A stretch of 14,934 bases of DNA from an uncultured Thalassolituus sp. GTDB lineage: Bacteria; Pseudomonadota; Gammaproteobacteria; Pseudomonadales; Oceanobacteraceae. The stretch lies in NCBI GenBank assembly GCA_913054055.1, contig CAJXIT010000043.1, forward strand, positions 1 through 14,934, written 5' to 3'. The notes beneath the pieces were generated by a model that was not told where the DNA came from, did not search any database, and saw only the letters and a program-made list of their open reading frames with translations. Positions within the stretch are counted from its first letter, which is position 1. Each line of letters starts with the position of its first letter. The position numbers and the translations under genes were made by a program. Below, one piece after another: positions 1 through 9,016 of the stretch.

Positions 1-1126
1 TCATACCATAAGCAATTGCATGACTTGATTCTAATGCTGGCATAATGCCTTCAATCTCAGTCAAATCATGAAACGCTTTTAACGCTTCTTCATCAGTTGC
101 CGCCACATAGTTAACACGACCAATATCCTTTAAATATGCGTGCTCAGGACCCACACCAGGATAATCCAAACCAGCAGACACAGAATGCGTCCCCATGATT
201 TGACCGTTCTCATCTTCCATTAAATAAGTACGATTACCATGCAATACACCAGGCTTACCCTTACATAATGGTGCCGCATGATCATCACCATCTAAACCGT
301 GACCACCCGCCTCAACCCCATACATCTCAACCGACTCATCTTCAATAAACGGATAAAACATACCAATTGCGTTTGAGCCGCCGCCAACACATGCAACAAC
401 AGCATCAGGCAAACGACCTTCCTGCGTAACGCACTGACGTTTGGTTTCACGACCAATTATTGACTGGAAATCTCTTACCAATTTTGGATAAGGATGGGGA
501 CCTGCTGCTGTACCAATAATATAAAACGTATCATCCACGTGCGTCACCCAATGACGCATGGCTTCATTCATAGCATCTTTTAAAGTGGCTGTACCTGAAT
601 CAACCGATACCACTTCAGCACCCAGTAATCGCATGCGATAAACATTTAATTTTTGGCGCTCAACATCTGTTGACCCCATAAACACAGTACACTTCAAGCC
701 TAATCGAGCCGCGACCGTTGCAGTGGCCACACCATGCTGACCAGCACCTGTTTCAGCGATGACATTAGGCTTACCGGTATACTTAGCCAGCAATGCCTGA
801 CCAATCGTATTATTTACTTTATGAGCACCAGTATGATTCAAGTCCTCACGCTTTAAATATATTTTTGCTCCGCCTGCTTTTTCTGTTAAACGCTCAGCAA
901 AATACAATGGAGATGGACGCCCAACATAGTGAGCCAAGTCCCTATCATATTCTTCTTGAAACGCTGGATCATTACTTAAGCGATCGTAAAGCTCTGTTAA
1001 ATCATCCAGTGCAGCCATTAGAGTTTCAGAAACAAAACGACCACCAAACTGACCAAAGTGGCCTGTTTTTGTTGGTAGTTCAGTTACTGCTTTAAGATCG
1101 ATATCTATTTTTGGTGTAATCGACAT
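1..1126 (-). CDS. trpB: Tryptophan synthase beta subunit, C-terminus cut by window edge
   Basis: TrpB joins indole to L-serine to make tryptophan in the last step of the pathway. It is a cytoplasmic PLP enzyme that works as an alpha2-beta2 complex with TrpA. The frame gives about 375 residues against roughly 400 for the family, so about 25-30 C-terminal residues lie off the left edge. Visible hallmarks are the N-terminal GQFGGRFV, the PLP-lysine motif HTGAHKVNN (Lys about 103), ETGAGQHG with the catalytic Glu, and the phosphate-binding loop GGGSNAIG. Two ATG codons sit in tandem at 1127-1129 and 1124-1126. I chose the second because GAGG lies 6 bases before it and only 3 before the first. The start lies inside the end of trpF, which suggests translational coupling. 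trpA, if present, would be off the left edge. Confidence 0.97.
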   Translation of the reverse strand, partial: MSITPKIDIDLKAVTELPTKTGHFGQFGGRFVSETLMAALDDLTELYDRLSNDPAFQEEYDRDLAHYVGRPSPLYFAERLTEKAGGAKIYLKREDLNHTGAHKVNNTIGQALLAKYTGKPNVIAETGAGQHGVATATVAARLGLKCTVFMGSTDVERQKLNVYRMRLLGAEVVSVDSGTATLKDAMNEAMRHWVTHVDDTFYIIGTAAGPHPYPKLVRDFQSIIGRETKRQCVTQEGRLPDAVVACVGGGSNAIGMFYPFIEDESVEMYGVEAGGHGLDGDDHAAPLCKGKPGVLHGNRTYLMEDENGQIMGTHSVSAGLDYPGVGPEHAYLKDIGRVNYVAATDEEALKAFHDLTEIEGIMPALESSHAIAYGM

Positions 1127-1751
1127 CATATACCTCACTTACAAATTCTTTTATTTTGTCCGAATCTTTTATTCCCTTTGAAGCCTCTACACCACCACTG
1201 ACGTCAACAGCAAATGGCTGCACATCGTTAATGGCCGAAGCAACATTTTCAGGGGTTAAACCACCTGCAAGGATAATAGGACTGTTATGATTATCGGGAA
1301 TCAGAGACCAATCAAAAGATTCTCCTGTCCCACCCGGAATACCAGGTTTATAGCTATCTAGTAAGATACCCACGGAGTTTGGGAACCGCAGGCTCGACGC
1401 CACCACATCCGACGCTTGCCGGACACGGATTGCTTTGATGAAGGGGCTTTCGAATTGACTACAAAAGTCATTTTCTTCGTCACCATGGAATTGAAGTAGA
1501 TCAATTCTAACGTTATTTAGAACTTCCTGCACGTAATCCTTATCAGGATTCACAAAAAGCGCGACCACAGATACAAAAGCAGGCACTGCTTTTGCTATCT
1601 CTCTTGCTTGATCAATACGCACAGATCTTGGGCTTGGATCATAAAATACCAATCCAATCGCATCTGCACCAGATTCAACAACCTTAATAGCATCCTCTAC
1701 ACGAGTGATGCCACAGATCTTAATACGTGTTCTCATATTAGAACGAGACAT
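1092..1751 (-). CDS. trpF: Phosphoribosylanthranilate isomerase
   Basis: TrpF converts N-(5'-phosphoribosyl)anthranilate to CdRP, the third step of tryptophan synthesis, using a TIM barrel in the cytoplasm. The 219-residue length fits single-domain TrpF. Motifs in order are KICGITR (Cys13, catalytic base), LQFHGDE at 86-92, LLDSYKPG (Asp132, catalytic acid), the phosphate-binding [10 protein letters not shown] at 161-170, and DVSGGVE at 183-189. The start ATG follows the truA stop after one base and has no clear Shine-Dalgarno site, so translation probably couples to truA. An in-frame ATG at residue 6, just before RTRIKICG, is an alternative start. The last dozen residues ([11 protein letters not shown]) extend past the conserved barrel and overlap trpB by 35 bases. 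Confidence 0.96.
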   Translation of the reverse strand: MSRSNMRTRIKICGITRVEDAIKVVESGADAIGLVFYDPSPRSVRIDQAREIAKAVPAFVSVVALFVNPDKDYVQEVLNNVRIDLLQFHGDEENDFCSQFESPFIKAIRVRQASDVVASSLRFPNSVGILLDSYKPGIPGGTGESFDWSLIPDNHNSPIILAGGLTPENVASAINDVQPFAVDVSGGVEASKGIKDSDKIKEFVSEVYDVDYTKNRYRS

Positions 1752-1752
1752 T

Positions 1753-2595
1753 CTATTTTATACTCGACTTCATAAACTGATAAAAATACGGACCATCATT
1801 TTCAATTGGCAACTCAGGAAATTCGGGGTACTCAACATCAACAAAATACAACCCCTCTCCAGGGGCCGTCACCCCGGCTTTTGTTCTATCTTTAGCCCTT
1901 AATACATCGGCACACCAAGACACTGGCTTTTTACCTTCACCAATTGGGAGCAATACACCCGCTATATTCCTGACCATATGATATAAAAATGCATTCGCAC
2001 ACACTTCGATAATTACCCACTCGTTAAAGCGCTTAACACTAATATCTTTCATCGTCCTACGTGCATGATTAGCCTGACAATCCCTAGCACGAAAAGACGT
2101 AAAATCATGCTCACCTACCAAGGCTTGTGCAGCCTCATTCATCTTCTGAGCATCAAGAGAGTTTCGCCACCAAGTTGCCTGATCATGCATCAAACCAGGT
2201 TTAACAGGTTTATTTAAAATAAAATACCGATAACGCCTAGCAACAGCACTGAATCTCGCATGAAATGGATTTTCATGACCCACCTTACTGGGAGCAGGCA
2301 TAACCCAGTTTAAACATATACCATCCGGCAATTGAGTATTAACACCCAGCTTCCATGATCGTTCATTTCTAATAGCTATCGTGTCAAAATGAACCACTTG
2401 AGCACTCGCATGAACCCCTGCATCAGTGCGCCCTGCGCATACTACATCTACAGGGTGGTTAGCTACTTTTGATAACGCAAACTCCAATGACCCTTGCACA
2501 CTAGGGCCTGGGTGATGCTTTTGCTTCTGCCACCCTTTGAATAGAGCGCCATTATATTCAATACCAGCAACCCATCTATGCATCTCATCTGCCAT
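1753..2595 (-). CDS. truA: tRNA pseudouridine(38-40) synthase TruA
   Basis: TruA isomerises uridines 38, 39 and 40 in the anticodon arm of many tRNAs to pseudouridine. The 280-residue length is normal for the family. The catalytic motif CAGRTDAGVHA lies at about 53-63, with Asp58 as the expected nucleophile. Other family motifs are GWQKQ at 21-25, RRYRYFILN at 120-128 and NAFLYHMVRNIAG at 201-213. The start ATG has AGG about 10 bases upstream; another ATG four bases earlier is out of frame. It is the first gene of a tight truA-trpF-trpB run and begins only about 12 bases past the T-tract of the fimV terminator. It therefore needs read-through or its own promoter at that spot. The truA-trpF adjacency is common in pseudomonads and relatives. 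Confidence 0.97.
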   Translation of the reverse strand: MADEMHRWVAGIEYNGALFKGWQKQKHHPGPSVQGSLEFALSKVANHPVDVVCAGRTDAGVHASAQVVHFDTIAIRNERSWKLGVNTQLPDGICLNWVMPAPSKVGHENPFHARFSAVARRYRYFILNKPVKPGLMHDQATWWRNSLDAQKMNEAAQALVGEHDFTSFRARDCQANHARRTMKDISVKRFNEWVIIEVCANAFLYHMVRNIAGVLLPIGEGKKPVSWCADVLRAKDRTKAGVTAPGEGLYFVDVEYPEFPELPIENDGPYFYQFMKSSIK

Positions 2596-2606
2596 ACATA
2601 CAACCT

Positions 2607-2644
2607 AAAAAAACAAAACCCGAGCATGCTTCCACACTCGGGTT
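2607..2644 (-). terminator. Intrinsic terminator of fimV
   Basis: An 8-bp stem pairs 2617-2624 with 2637-2644 (arms AACCCGAG and CTCGGGTT, loop of 12). On the minus strand the hairpin is followed by TTTTGTTTTTTT. It lies 46 bases after the fimV stop and just before truA, so it should separate the two transcripts. Confidence 0.85.
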
Positions 2645-2673
2645 ATTGTAACTAAAAAAGACTGACCACTTAA
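2645..2673 (-). promoter_or_regulatory. Candidate truA promoter abutting the fimV terminator
   Basis: On the minus strand TACAAT (2645-2650, 5 of 6 to consensus) forms a -10. A weak TTAAGT (2668-2673, 3 of 6) lies 17 bases upstream. The predicted start near 2638 falls inside the first arm of the terminator hairpin. RNA started here would lack most of that arm and would not be stopped. This is inference from hexamers only. Confidence 0.3.
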
Positions 2674-2689
2674 GTCATAATCAACCAGC

Positions 2690-5600
2690 TTAAGCCATGC
2701 TGTCCATTAATTTACTGGCATCTTGCTTCTGTTGGTCCGAACCTTCTTCAAGTACCTCTTGAAGAATCTCTTTAGCGCCATCCTTATCATCCATATCGAT
2801 ATATGCACGAGCCAAATCTAACTTAGTTTCGCTTTCGTCAGTACCACTTAGGAAATCCAAATCTTCATCTAAGTTATCTAAATCCAGATCACCTAAAGGT
2901 GGTAAATCATCATCACCATCTAAATCTACAAGGTCTTCAGACTCATGACTAGCCGAGTCATCAGCCAATTGGTTTGCATCTGAAGTATCAGCGTCTAAGC
3001 CCGTCTCCAGATCCAAGCCTGTATCCAATTCCAATTCTTCATCTAGATCCAAGCTAGAATCCAACTCTAAGCCTTCATCCAAATCTAAACCCGATTCGAT
3101 TTCAGAGCCCATATCTTGAGATAGCCCAGCCAACTCATCATCCAAATCTTCAGACAACTCAGCAAGATCAGAATCAAGTGAAAGCTCTGCATCCAATGAA
3201 GGGATATCAACGCCTTCATCCAGGTCTAAATCCAATGCATCTGTTGAGCTTTCCGACACATCCAATGATGGCATTTCAGTATCTAACTCGGGAACATCCA
3301 ACTCAGACACCTCTTCAAGCTCTGCACCCAAATCAGCCGTTTCAAAACTCAAGCCATCATCTATATCTAAACTGCCTGCATCACTTTCTGAGTCTAGTGA
3401 TAACCCACCTAAATCTAATGATGCATCAGAATCAGAACCCAAATCTAGATCGCTAGATTCAGTGTTAAAATCTAAAGAAGTAAAATCATCAGAATCATCC
3501 AAAGAACCTAGATCTAAACCTGCATCTAATGAACTGTCGTCAGCAGCACCCAACTCAGGAACATCTAAATCCAGATCAACATCAGAAGCAGCCGACTCCG
3601 TTTCAAAGTCAGATAAATCCATGTCAAAGTCGAGTGTAGAATCATGACCAGTTTCTACGGATTCTTGCTCAGAGGAAGCCTCCAAGTCAGAAGACAAGTC
3701 CAATCCGTCAAGGTCAAAATCCAATTCACCCTCAGACTCATCAACAGCCAAGCCAAGATCATCCGAATTAGAGCTCATATCCAAATCAAGACCAAGGTCA
3801 TCTGACAAATCACTGCCTTCACTCAAGCCAAGTCGCGATTTAATTGATTCAGCCTGAGCAATTTCAGCCTGATTACCATTGGCTGACACATAATCAAAAT
3901 GCTCAGAGAAAGTTTCCTGATCATCCATCTCTGCTAATACTTCTAGCAATTTAACGCGCAATTCAGTTCGACCTGGTTGCTGCAAAAGGGTTTTTTCCAA
4001 CAACTCTTTTGCAGGCTCAACTCGGTTATAAGCCATATACACATCAACTTCACCCAATACATCCTGACCTTCGCCTAAATCAGCATCATCTAAAGAGTCA
4101 GGTAGACCTGCGTCGGCCGTTGCAACCTCATCTAAATCGCCAGTATCAAAGTCAGCACCATCAAAGTCATTTTCGGGCTCAGATGCCTGAAGATCATCAA
4201 ACTCGCTATGGAAATCATCTTCTAAATCAGCTTCAACAGCATCAAGGGGATCCTGCCCTTCAAATTGACTGCCTGAAACCTCTTCATCATGCGCCGCTTC
4301 TTTACGCTTTCTGGCACGACTAACACCTAGCAATGCAAGTAACAAAGCACCAATCACAGCACCCGGAATTTGAGGATTTTCAATGGCAAAAGCCACCACA
4401 TCAAACGGCTCTTCTTCTGGTGGCGTGTATACAAATTTAGGTTTTGGCTTAGGCTTGGCTTTTGGCGCTTCGGCTTTGGCTTCACCTGCTACCGGCTCTT
4501 TAGAAGCTAACTTATTCTCTTCAGTTGTCGACTTAGCTGGCATATCAGCTTTAGCTTCATCGGCAGGCACAGCGTCATCTTCTTTTGCAGTTTCAGCAAA
4601 ATTCAAATCACCTTCAGCCTTAACAGGCTCTTCAACCACCTTGACAGGTTTTTCTTCTACAGCAGGCGTATTCTCTACGGCCATGCCAGTTTGAAGTGCC
4701 ACCATTTGCTCATCTTTAAGATTGATCAAACGCTGCAAAGTATTAATTTGATCTTCCAATGAGTCTAAGCGCGTACGCAGCTCTTGGTTTTCCAATTTAG
4801 ATTTATCTAAATTCTCAAGAGCCAGATTTAAATCGTTCTCAAGGCTAGATTGATCACCGGCCGTTTTCGCAAGTACTTTACCGCTGGCACCACGATTGGC
4901 TTCTGTGGTGGCATCACCACCTGCCAGTAATTTCAAACGGGCATCAGCTGCAGAGTCATCACGCACCATGGCTTCATCTTTACGAGTGGCATCTAGCTGT
5001 GCCTTACGCTTGGCAACCGCTTGGTTCTGCATTGCCACTTCAGATACCGCTTCGCTAAATGAACGAGATAGCATTTCGTCTTTGCTTGGTACTCTTAAAA
5101 CTTGGTTTTTCTTTAAGCGGTTAATATTGCCATTGATAAATGCATCTGGGTTTAAATCTTGAATGGCTAACATGGCTTGCTGCGGGGTCACACTGCGATC
5201 AGCCCGTGTTTTTATGGCCACTTCCCACAAAGTATCGTTTTTGCGAACAGCATAGGTTTTTGGCTTTGATTCTTGCTCTGGCTCAGATTCTGTTTGGTCG
5301 AAAACCTGATCTTCAGGCTCAGACTCTTCATACACACCCGTTCCTGGTAAAGACTCATCTGAGGCGTATTCAGTTTCCTCTGAGACGTAGTCAGACCCTT
5401 CCGAATCGTAAGCATCAGTTTGAGCGGCAGGGGCAATTTGAGCAGGTTCTTCTTCTGTAAATACAGGTGGATCTAACAATAGAGTGTATTCACGTAGCAA
5501 ACGGCCACTTGGCCAGTCCACTTGAACCAGGAAGTTTAGGAAAGGTTCTACCACAGGCTGTTCAGAAGAGATGTTTACATAAACACCTGACTCTGTGCGC

Positions 5601-5854
5601 TCAACTTCAAATTTAAAGCTATTTAGAAAGAATACGCGCTCTACACCCGATTTATCAAACTCTTCACGAGAAGCAAGATCAGGCTTAATTTCCCAATCTT
5701 CCAGTTCATTGGCTTTCAAGAGTTTAATTCGTGCGTCTAATGGCTGGTTCAATGCAGAATCCAACACAATATCACCCATACCTAACGCATAGGTGGTTGA
5801 AGCACTCATCATTGCCCCAGATGCAGCTATTGCAATCGCGAGCTTGCGCAACAT
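2690..5854 (-). CDS. fimV: FimV, polar hub protein with LysM domain
   Basis: FimV is an inner-membrane protein with a peptidoglycan-binding periplasmic part and a large cytoplasmic part. In Pseudomonas it sits at the cell poles and is needed for type IV pilus assembly and twitching, acting partly through FimL and cyclic AMP. Here 1054 residues run as follows: signal peptide 1-23 (likely cut after TYA), FimV N-terminal domain 24-130 (SALNQPLDARIKLL at 33-46), acidic linker, LysM 199-256 (YAVRKNDTLWEVA), coiled coil about 337-388, and a Lys/Pro-rich stretch 463-480. A membrane helix at about 493-512 precedes RARKRK. A TPR-like helical part spans about 600-670 and a conserved FimV C-terminal motif about 1006-1052. 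Residues 680-1005 are very rich in Asp, Leu, Ser and Glu, with hexad repeats at 922-957. AAGGA lies 9 bases before the start. It is a single-gene unit with its own terminator. Confidence 0.95.
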   Translation of the reverse strand: MLRKLAIAIAASGAMMSASTTYALGMGDIVLDSALNQPLDARIKLLKANELEDWEIKPDLASREEFDKSGVERVFFLNSFKFEVERTESGVYVNISSEQPVVEPFLNFLVQVDWPSGRLLREYTLLLDPPVFTEEEPAQIAPAAQTDAYDSEGSDYVSEETEYASDESLPGTGVYEESEPEDQVFDQTESEPEQESKPKTYAVRKNDTLWEVAIKTRADRSVTPQQAMLAIQDLNPDAFINGNINRLKKNQVLRVPSKDEMLSRSFSEAVSEVAMQNQAVAKRKAQLDATRKDEAMVRDDSAADARLKLLAGGDATTEANRGASGKVLAKTAGDQSSLENDLNLALENLDKSKLENQELRTRLDSLEDQINTLQRLINLKDEQMVALQTGMAVENTPAVEEKPVKVVEEPVKAEGDLNFAETAKEDDAVPADEAKADMPAKSTTEENKLASKEPVAGEAKAEAPKAKPKPKPKFVYTPPEEEPFDVVAFAIENPQIPGAVIGALLLALLGVSRARKRKEAAHDEEVSGSQFEGQDPLDAVEADLEDDFHSEFDDLQASEPENDFDGADFDTGDLDEVATADAGLPDSLDDADLGEGQDVLGEVDVYMAYNRVEPAKELLEKTLLQQPGRTELRVKLLEVLAEMDDQETFSEHFDYVSANGNQAEIAQAESIKSRLGLSEGSDLSDDLGLDLDMSSNSDDLGLAVDESEGELDFDLDGLDLSSDLEASSEQESVETGHDSTLDFDMDLSDFETESAASDVDLDLDVPELGAADDSSLDAGLDLGSLDDSDDFTSLDFNTESSDLDLGSDSDASLDLGGLSLDSESDAGSLDIDDGLSFETADLGAELEEVSELDVPELDTEMPSLDVSESSTDALDLDLDEGVDIPSLDAELSLDSDLAELSEDLDDELAGLSQDMGSEIESGLDLDEGLELDSSLDLDEELELDTGLDLETGLDADTSDANQLADDSASHESEDLVDLDGDDDLPPLGDLDLDNLDEDLDFLSGTDESETKLDLARAYIDMDDKDGAKEILQEVLEEGSDQQKQDASKLMDSMA
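2984..3091 (-). repeat. Six in-frame hexad repeats in fimV
   Basis: FimV residues 922-957 read as six consecutive hexads: GLDLDE, GLELDS, SLDLDE, ELELDT, GLDLET and GLDADT. The DNA period is 18 bases and the copies have diverged at the nucleotide level. They sit in a longer Asp/Leu/Ser-rich tail (residues 680-1005) with less regular LDLD and SLD units. Confidence 0.8.
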
Positions 5855-5919
5855 AGCAATGTATCCTTTTTTCTAATTCTTTTAAGGGTCAACGGGCTAT
5901 CGACTAGCACCCTTTCCAT

Positions 5920-5939
5920 ACAATCTCTTATAAGATTGT
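5920..5939. repeat. Inverted repeat in the fimV 5' region
   Basis: The arms ACAATCT (5920-5926) and AGATTGT (5933-5939) form a 7-bp stem with a 6-base loop. It lies between the candidate fimV promoter and the gene. It could be an RNA hairpin in the leader or an operator. No T-run follows, so it is not a good terminator. Confidence 0.5.
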
Positions 5940-5954
5940 GTCATTAAGGAATGA

Positions 5955-5983
5955 AGTATTAAGTAAAATCAAGGATTTATCAA
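5955..5983 (-). promoter_or_regulatory. Candidate sigma-70 promoter of fimV
   Basis: On the minus strand TTGATA (5978-5983, 5 of 6) is separated by 17 bases from AATACT (5955-5960, 4 of 6). The predicted start near 5948 gives a leader of about 94 bases. The surrounding 5855-6059 stretch is AT-rich and holds no gene. Confidence 0.4.
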
Positions 5984-6059
5984 TATTTATAAGGACTTAA
6001 GGCTGGTTTGGGGGGATATTTCTAATATTTTTTTATGATTTTGTGAAATTCAGTGGAAA

Positions 6060-6089
6060 CACCCGTGTAATCAAGGGATTACACGGGTG
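6060..6089 (-). terminator. Strong hairpin after asd, probable terminator
   Basis: A perfect 13-bp stem pairs 6060-6072 with 6077-6089, with a 4-base loop, starting 10 bases after the asd stop. The minus-strand tract after it is only TTTCC, so the U-run is poor. It probably ends or stabilises the leuCDB-asd mRNA, with some read-through possible. Confidence 0.6.
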
Positions 6090-6099
6090 ATGACCGGGT

Positions 6100-7218
6100 T
6101 TAACCAAGTAAAATTCTGAGCATTCTGCGCAAAGGCTCAGCCGCTCCCCAAAGCAGCTGATCGCCAACAGTAAACGCTGAAATATACTCAGGCCCCATAG
6201 ACAACTTACGAATGCGGCCTACAGGAACACTTAAGGTACCCGTCACTTTAGCCGGCGTTAGCTCGTCCATGGTTTCTTGACGATCATTTGAAATCACCTT
6301 CACCCAGTCGTTAGCGCCAGCCAAGATTGACTCGATCTCAGATACAGGTAAGTCTTTCTTAAGCTTAATAGTCAAAGCTTGAGAGTGACAGCGCATGGCC
6401 CCTACCCGCACACAAATACCATCAATTGGCGTTGGCGCTGCAGATGTTCCAAGAATTTTATTAGTCTCAACCTCTGCCTTCCACTCTTCACGACTTTGGC
6501 CAGATTCTAATTGCGTATCAATATAAGGAATCAAACTACCCGCTAACGGCACACCAAATTGATCCTTTGGATAATCGTTGCTGCGAATAAACTCTGCCGT
6601 CTTTTTATCAATTTCAAGAATCGCTGAAGCAGGATCATTTAATAGACCCTCAACATTGTCACGCACGGCGCCCATTTGCGAAATCAATTCACGCATGTGT
6701 TTGGCACCTGAACCAGAAGCGGCCTGATACGTCATTGGAGAGATCCACTCAATTAAATCTTTCTCGAACAAGCCGCCAAGCGCCATCAACATCAAACTTA
6801 CAGTACAGTTACCGCCAACATACGTTTTAACACCGCTCTGAATGCCATCTTTGATTACATTCATGTTTACCGGGTCTAAAACAATGATTGCACTATCATC
6901 CATACGCAAAGAAGACGCCGCATCAATCCAGTAACCTTCCCAGCCTGCATCACGCAATTTAGGATAAACCGCTTTTGTATAGTCACCGCCCTGACAGGTA
7001 ATAATGGCATCTAGCTTTTTAAGCTCATCAACATCAAAACCATCCAGCAATGTACCGCCATCGACGCCACCAAAAGACGGAGCTTTTTGACCTGCTTGAG
7101 ATGTGGTGAAGAATACAGGATTGATTAAATCAAAATCTCCTTCCTCTTCCATACGCCCCATCAAAACGGAACCTACCATTCCGCGCCAACCTACTAAACC
7201 TACGTTTAATTTACTCAT
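6100..7218 (-). CDS. asd: Aspartate-semialdehyde dehydrogenase
   Basis: Asd reduces beta-aspartyl phosphate to aspartate semialdehyde with NADPH. This is the branch point to lysine/diaminopimelate, threonine and methionine, so it also feeds cell-wall synthesis. The product has 372 residues, normal for the gammaproteobacterial form. Features seen are the Rossmann motif [11 protein letters not shown] near the N-terminus, the active-site Cys in [10 protein letters not shown] (about residue 138), [11 protein letters not shown] after it, and the catalytic His in MRCHSQAL (about 278). The frame also opens at GTG 7219-7221, but ATG 7216-7218 is adjacent, follows an AAGG at 10 bases and matches the usual [13 protein letters not shown] start. 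It lies 12 bases after leuB, probably as the last gene of the operon. No usg-like paralogue follows. Confidence 0.97.
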   Translation of the reverse strand: MSKLNVGLVGWRGMVGSVLMGRMEEEGDFDLINPVFFTTSQAGQKAPSFGGVDGGTLLDGFDVDELKKLDAIITCQGGDYTKAVYPKLRDAGWEGYWIDAASSLRMDDSAIIVLDPVNMNVIKDGIQSGVKTYVGGNCTVSLMLMALGGLFEKDLIEWISPMTYQAASGSGAKHMRELISQMGAVRDNVEGLLNDPASAILEIDKKTAEFIRSNDYPKDQFGVPLAGSLIPYIDTQLESGQSREEWKAEVETNKILGTSAAPTPIDGICVRVGAMRCHSQALTIKLKKDLPVSEIESILAGANDWVKVISNDRQETMDELTPAKVTGTLSVPVGRIRKLSMGPEYISAFTVGDQLLWGAAEPLRRMLRILLG

Positions 7219-7230
7219 CACCTACCAACC

Positions 7231-8310
7231 TTAAGCTAACGCTTTAACAACGGCTTCACCCATTGTTTCTGTTGAAACTTTTTCCATGCCGTCACTGTAA
7301 ATATCAGCTGTACGCAAACCTTGATCCAGCACTTTACTCACAGCTGCTTCAATGGCATCTGCTGCTTCTACTTCGCCTAAGCTGTAACGCAACATCATAG
7401 AAGCAGACAAAATAGTCGCTAATGGATTTGCAATGCCTTGTCCAGCAATATCAGGTGCAGAACCATGACAAGGCTCATACATACCTTTGTTTTCTTTATC
7501 TAAAGAAGCAGAAGGCAACATACCAATAGAACCGGTTAGCATAGCTGCTGCATCAGATAAAATATCACCAAACATATTACCCGTAACCATTACATCAAAC
7601 TGTTTTGGCGCACGCACTAACTGCATAGCTGCGTTATCAACGTACATATGAGAAAGCTCTACGTCTGGGTAGTTTTTCGCTTCTTGCTCCATGATTTCAC
7701 GCCATAGAACCGTAACTTCTAGAACGTTGGCCTTATCGACTGAGCATAATTTTTTACCGCGTTTTTGCGCAGATTCAAATGCCACTTTTGCAATACGACG
7801 AATTTCAGTTTCGTTGTATACATAGGTGTTATAACCTTCACGCTCACCATTATCTAATGTGCGTATGCCGCGAGGCTTACCAAAATAAATACCGCCCGTT
7901 AATTCACGAACAATCAAAATATCCAAACCGGAAACCACTTCAGGTTTCAAAGAAGACGCATCCGCCAGCTGAGGATACAAAATAGCTGGGCGTAGGTTAC
8001 CGAACAATTCCAAACCAGAACGTAAACCCAACAGGCCTTTTTCTGGGCGTAATTCGCGATCTTCCAGGTTGTCCCATTTAGGGCCACCTACCGCGCCTAA
8101 AAGAATCGCATCGGATTCACGGGCTTTATCCATGGTCACATCAGGAAGCGGCGTACCAAACTCGTCATATGCAGCACCACCCACAAGAGCATTATCTAAT
8201 TCAATATTAAGATTGAATTTTGTTTTGACAGTCTCTAAAACTTTAACCGCTTCAGAAACAATCTCAGGACCAATACCATCACCAGGTAATACTAAAATCT
8301 TTTTAGACAT
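7231..8310 (-). CDS. leuB: 3-isopropylmalate dehydrogenase
   Basis: LeuB oxidises and decarboxylates 3-isopropylmalate to 2-ketoisocaproate with NAD+, the third step of the leucine branch. The 359-residue length is normal. Motifs are [10 protein letters not shown] at 8-17, the substrate loop with [12 protein letters not shown] at 86-97, [10 protein letters not shown] at 135-144, the catalytic Lys in SVDKANVLE (Lys193), YVDNAAMQL with a metal-binding Asp at 225, [11 protein letters not shown] at 245-255, and [12 protein letters not shown] at 279-290. The start is the only good ATG, with a weak AAGTG upstream. It sits 46 bases after leuD and 12 before asd in the same direction. Confidence 0.97.
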   Translation of the reverse strand: MSKKILVLPGDGIGPEIVSEAVKVLETVKTKFNLNIELDNALVGGAAYDEFGTPLPDVTMDKARESDAILLGAVGGPKWDNLEDRELRPEKGLLGLRSGLELFGNLRPAILYPQLADASSLKPEVVSGLDILIVRELTGGIYFGKPRGIRTLDNGEREGYNTYVYNETEIRRIAKVAFESAQKRGKKLCSVDKANVLEVTVLWREIMEQEAKNYPDVELSHMYVDNAAMQLVRAPKQFDVMVTGNMFGDILSDAAAMLTGSIGMLPSASLDKENKGMYEPCHGSAPDIAGQGIANPLATILSASMMLRYSLGEVEAADAIEAAVSKVLDQGLRTADIYSDGMEKVSTETMGEAVVKALA

Positions 8311-8356
8311 AATTTTTCACTTAATTTAAATTTGCAATTAAAAACTGAAGCCAGCT

Positions 8357-9004
8357 TTATTTAACCTGATCAAACAACCACGGCGATGACTCACGACGCT
8401 TTGCTTCGTACGCTTTAATACTGTCAGCATCTTGCAGGGTTAAACCAATATCATCCAAACCATTTAACAAGCAATGCTTGCGGAACGAATCCACTTCAAA
8501 TGCAATGCTTTCGCCATTGGCTTTATTGATGGTTTGATTTTCCAGATCAACAGTTAATTCATAACCTTCATTGGCTTCTACTTCTTTAAACAAAGTATCG
8601 ACCGTTGCATCATCTAGAACGATTGGTAACAAACCGTTTTTAAAACTGTTGTTAAAAAAGATGTCAGCGTAGCTTGGTGCAATCACAACCTGAAAACCAA
8701 AATCTTCTAACGCCCAAGGGGCGTGCTCACGAGATGAACCACAACCAAAGTTTTCACGAGCAAGCAACACAGATGCTCCTTGGTAGCGAACTTGGTTCAA
8801 TACAAAATCTGGGTTTAACGGACGACCCGAGTTATCTGCATCCGGCTGACCTTCATCTAGATAACGTAATTCGTCAAATAAGTTTGGTCCAAAACCAGAG
8901 CGTTTAATGCTCTTTAAAAATTGCTTTGGAATGATCATATCCGTATCGATATTGGCGCGATCCATAGGAGCGACGATGCCAGATTTTTTCTCAAATGCTT
9001 TCAT
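8357..9004 (-). CDS. leuD: 3-isopropylmalate dehydratase, small subunit
   Basis: LeuD is the swivel-domain subunit of isopropylmalate isomerase. With LeuC it converts 2-isopropylmalate to 3-isopropylmalate through a cis-alkene intermediate. The 215-residue length fits the bacterial proteobacterial form. The motifs are [23 protein letters not shown] near the N-terminus and the conserved [19 protein letters not shown] at about 81-99. AGGAG lies 8 bases before the ATG and overlaps the leuC stop (TAAGGAG), so the two subunits are likely translated together. An out-of-frame ATG five bases upstream ends at once in TGA. Confidence 0.97.
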   Translation of the reverse strand: MKAFEKKSGIVAPMDRANIDTDMIIPKQFLKSIKRSGFGPNLFDELRYLDEGQPDADNSGRPLNPDFVLNQVRYQGASVLLARENFGCGSSREHAPWALEDFGFQVVIAPSYADIFFNNSFKNGLLPIVLDDATVDTLFKEVEANEGYELTVDLENQTINKANGESIAFEVDSFRKHCLLNGLDDIGLTLQDADSIKAYEAKRRESSPWLFDQVK

Positions 9005-9016
9005 GTCATTAACTCC

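Noticed and set aside
793..1095. Plus-strand frame of 100 residues opposite the start of trpB
   Set aside because: The minus strand encodes unmistakable TrpB, including the PLP-lysine motif.
2984..3091. Periodic repeats that might suggest a CRISPR array or tandem DNA repeat
   Set aside because: The 18-base period follows codons of a protein repeat, copies differ at the DNA level, and there are no unique spacers.
3178..3647. Plus-strand frames opposite the fimV acidic tail
   Set aside because: Antisense shadows of the Asp/Leu/Ser-rich repeats. They have odd His/Leu/Pro- or Ser/Lys-rich composition, no ribosome site and no known domain.
4009..4694. Plus-strand frames of about 100 residues opposite fimV
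   Set aside because: Low-complexity antisense of a confidently called gene; no start signal and no family resemblance.
7219..7221. GTG as the asd start
   Set aside because: It directly precedes an ATG that matches the family start and has better ribosome-site spacing.
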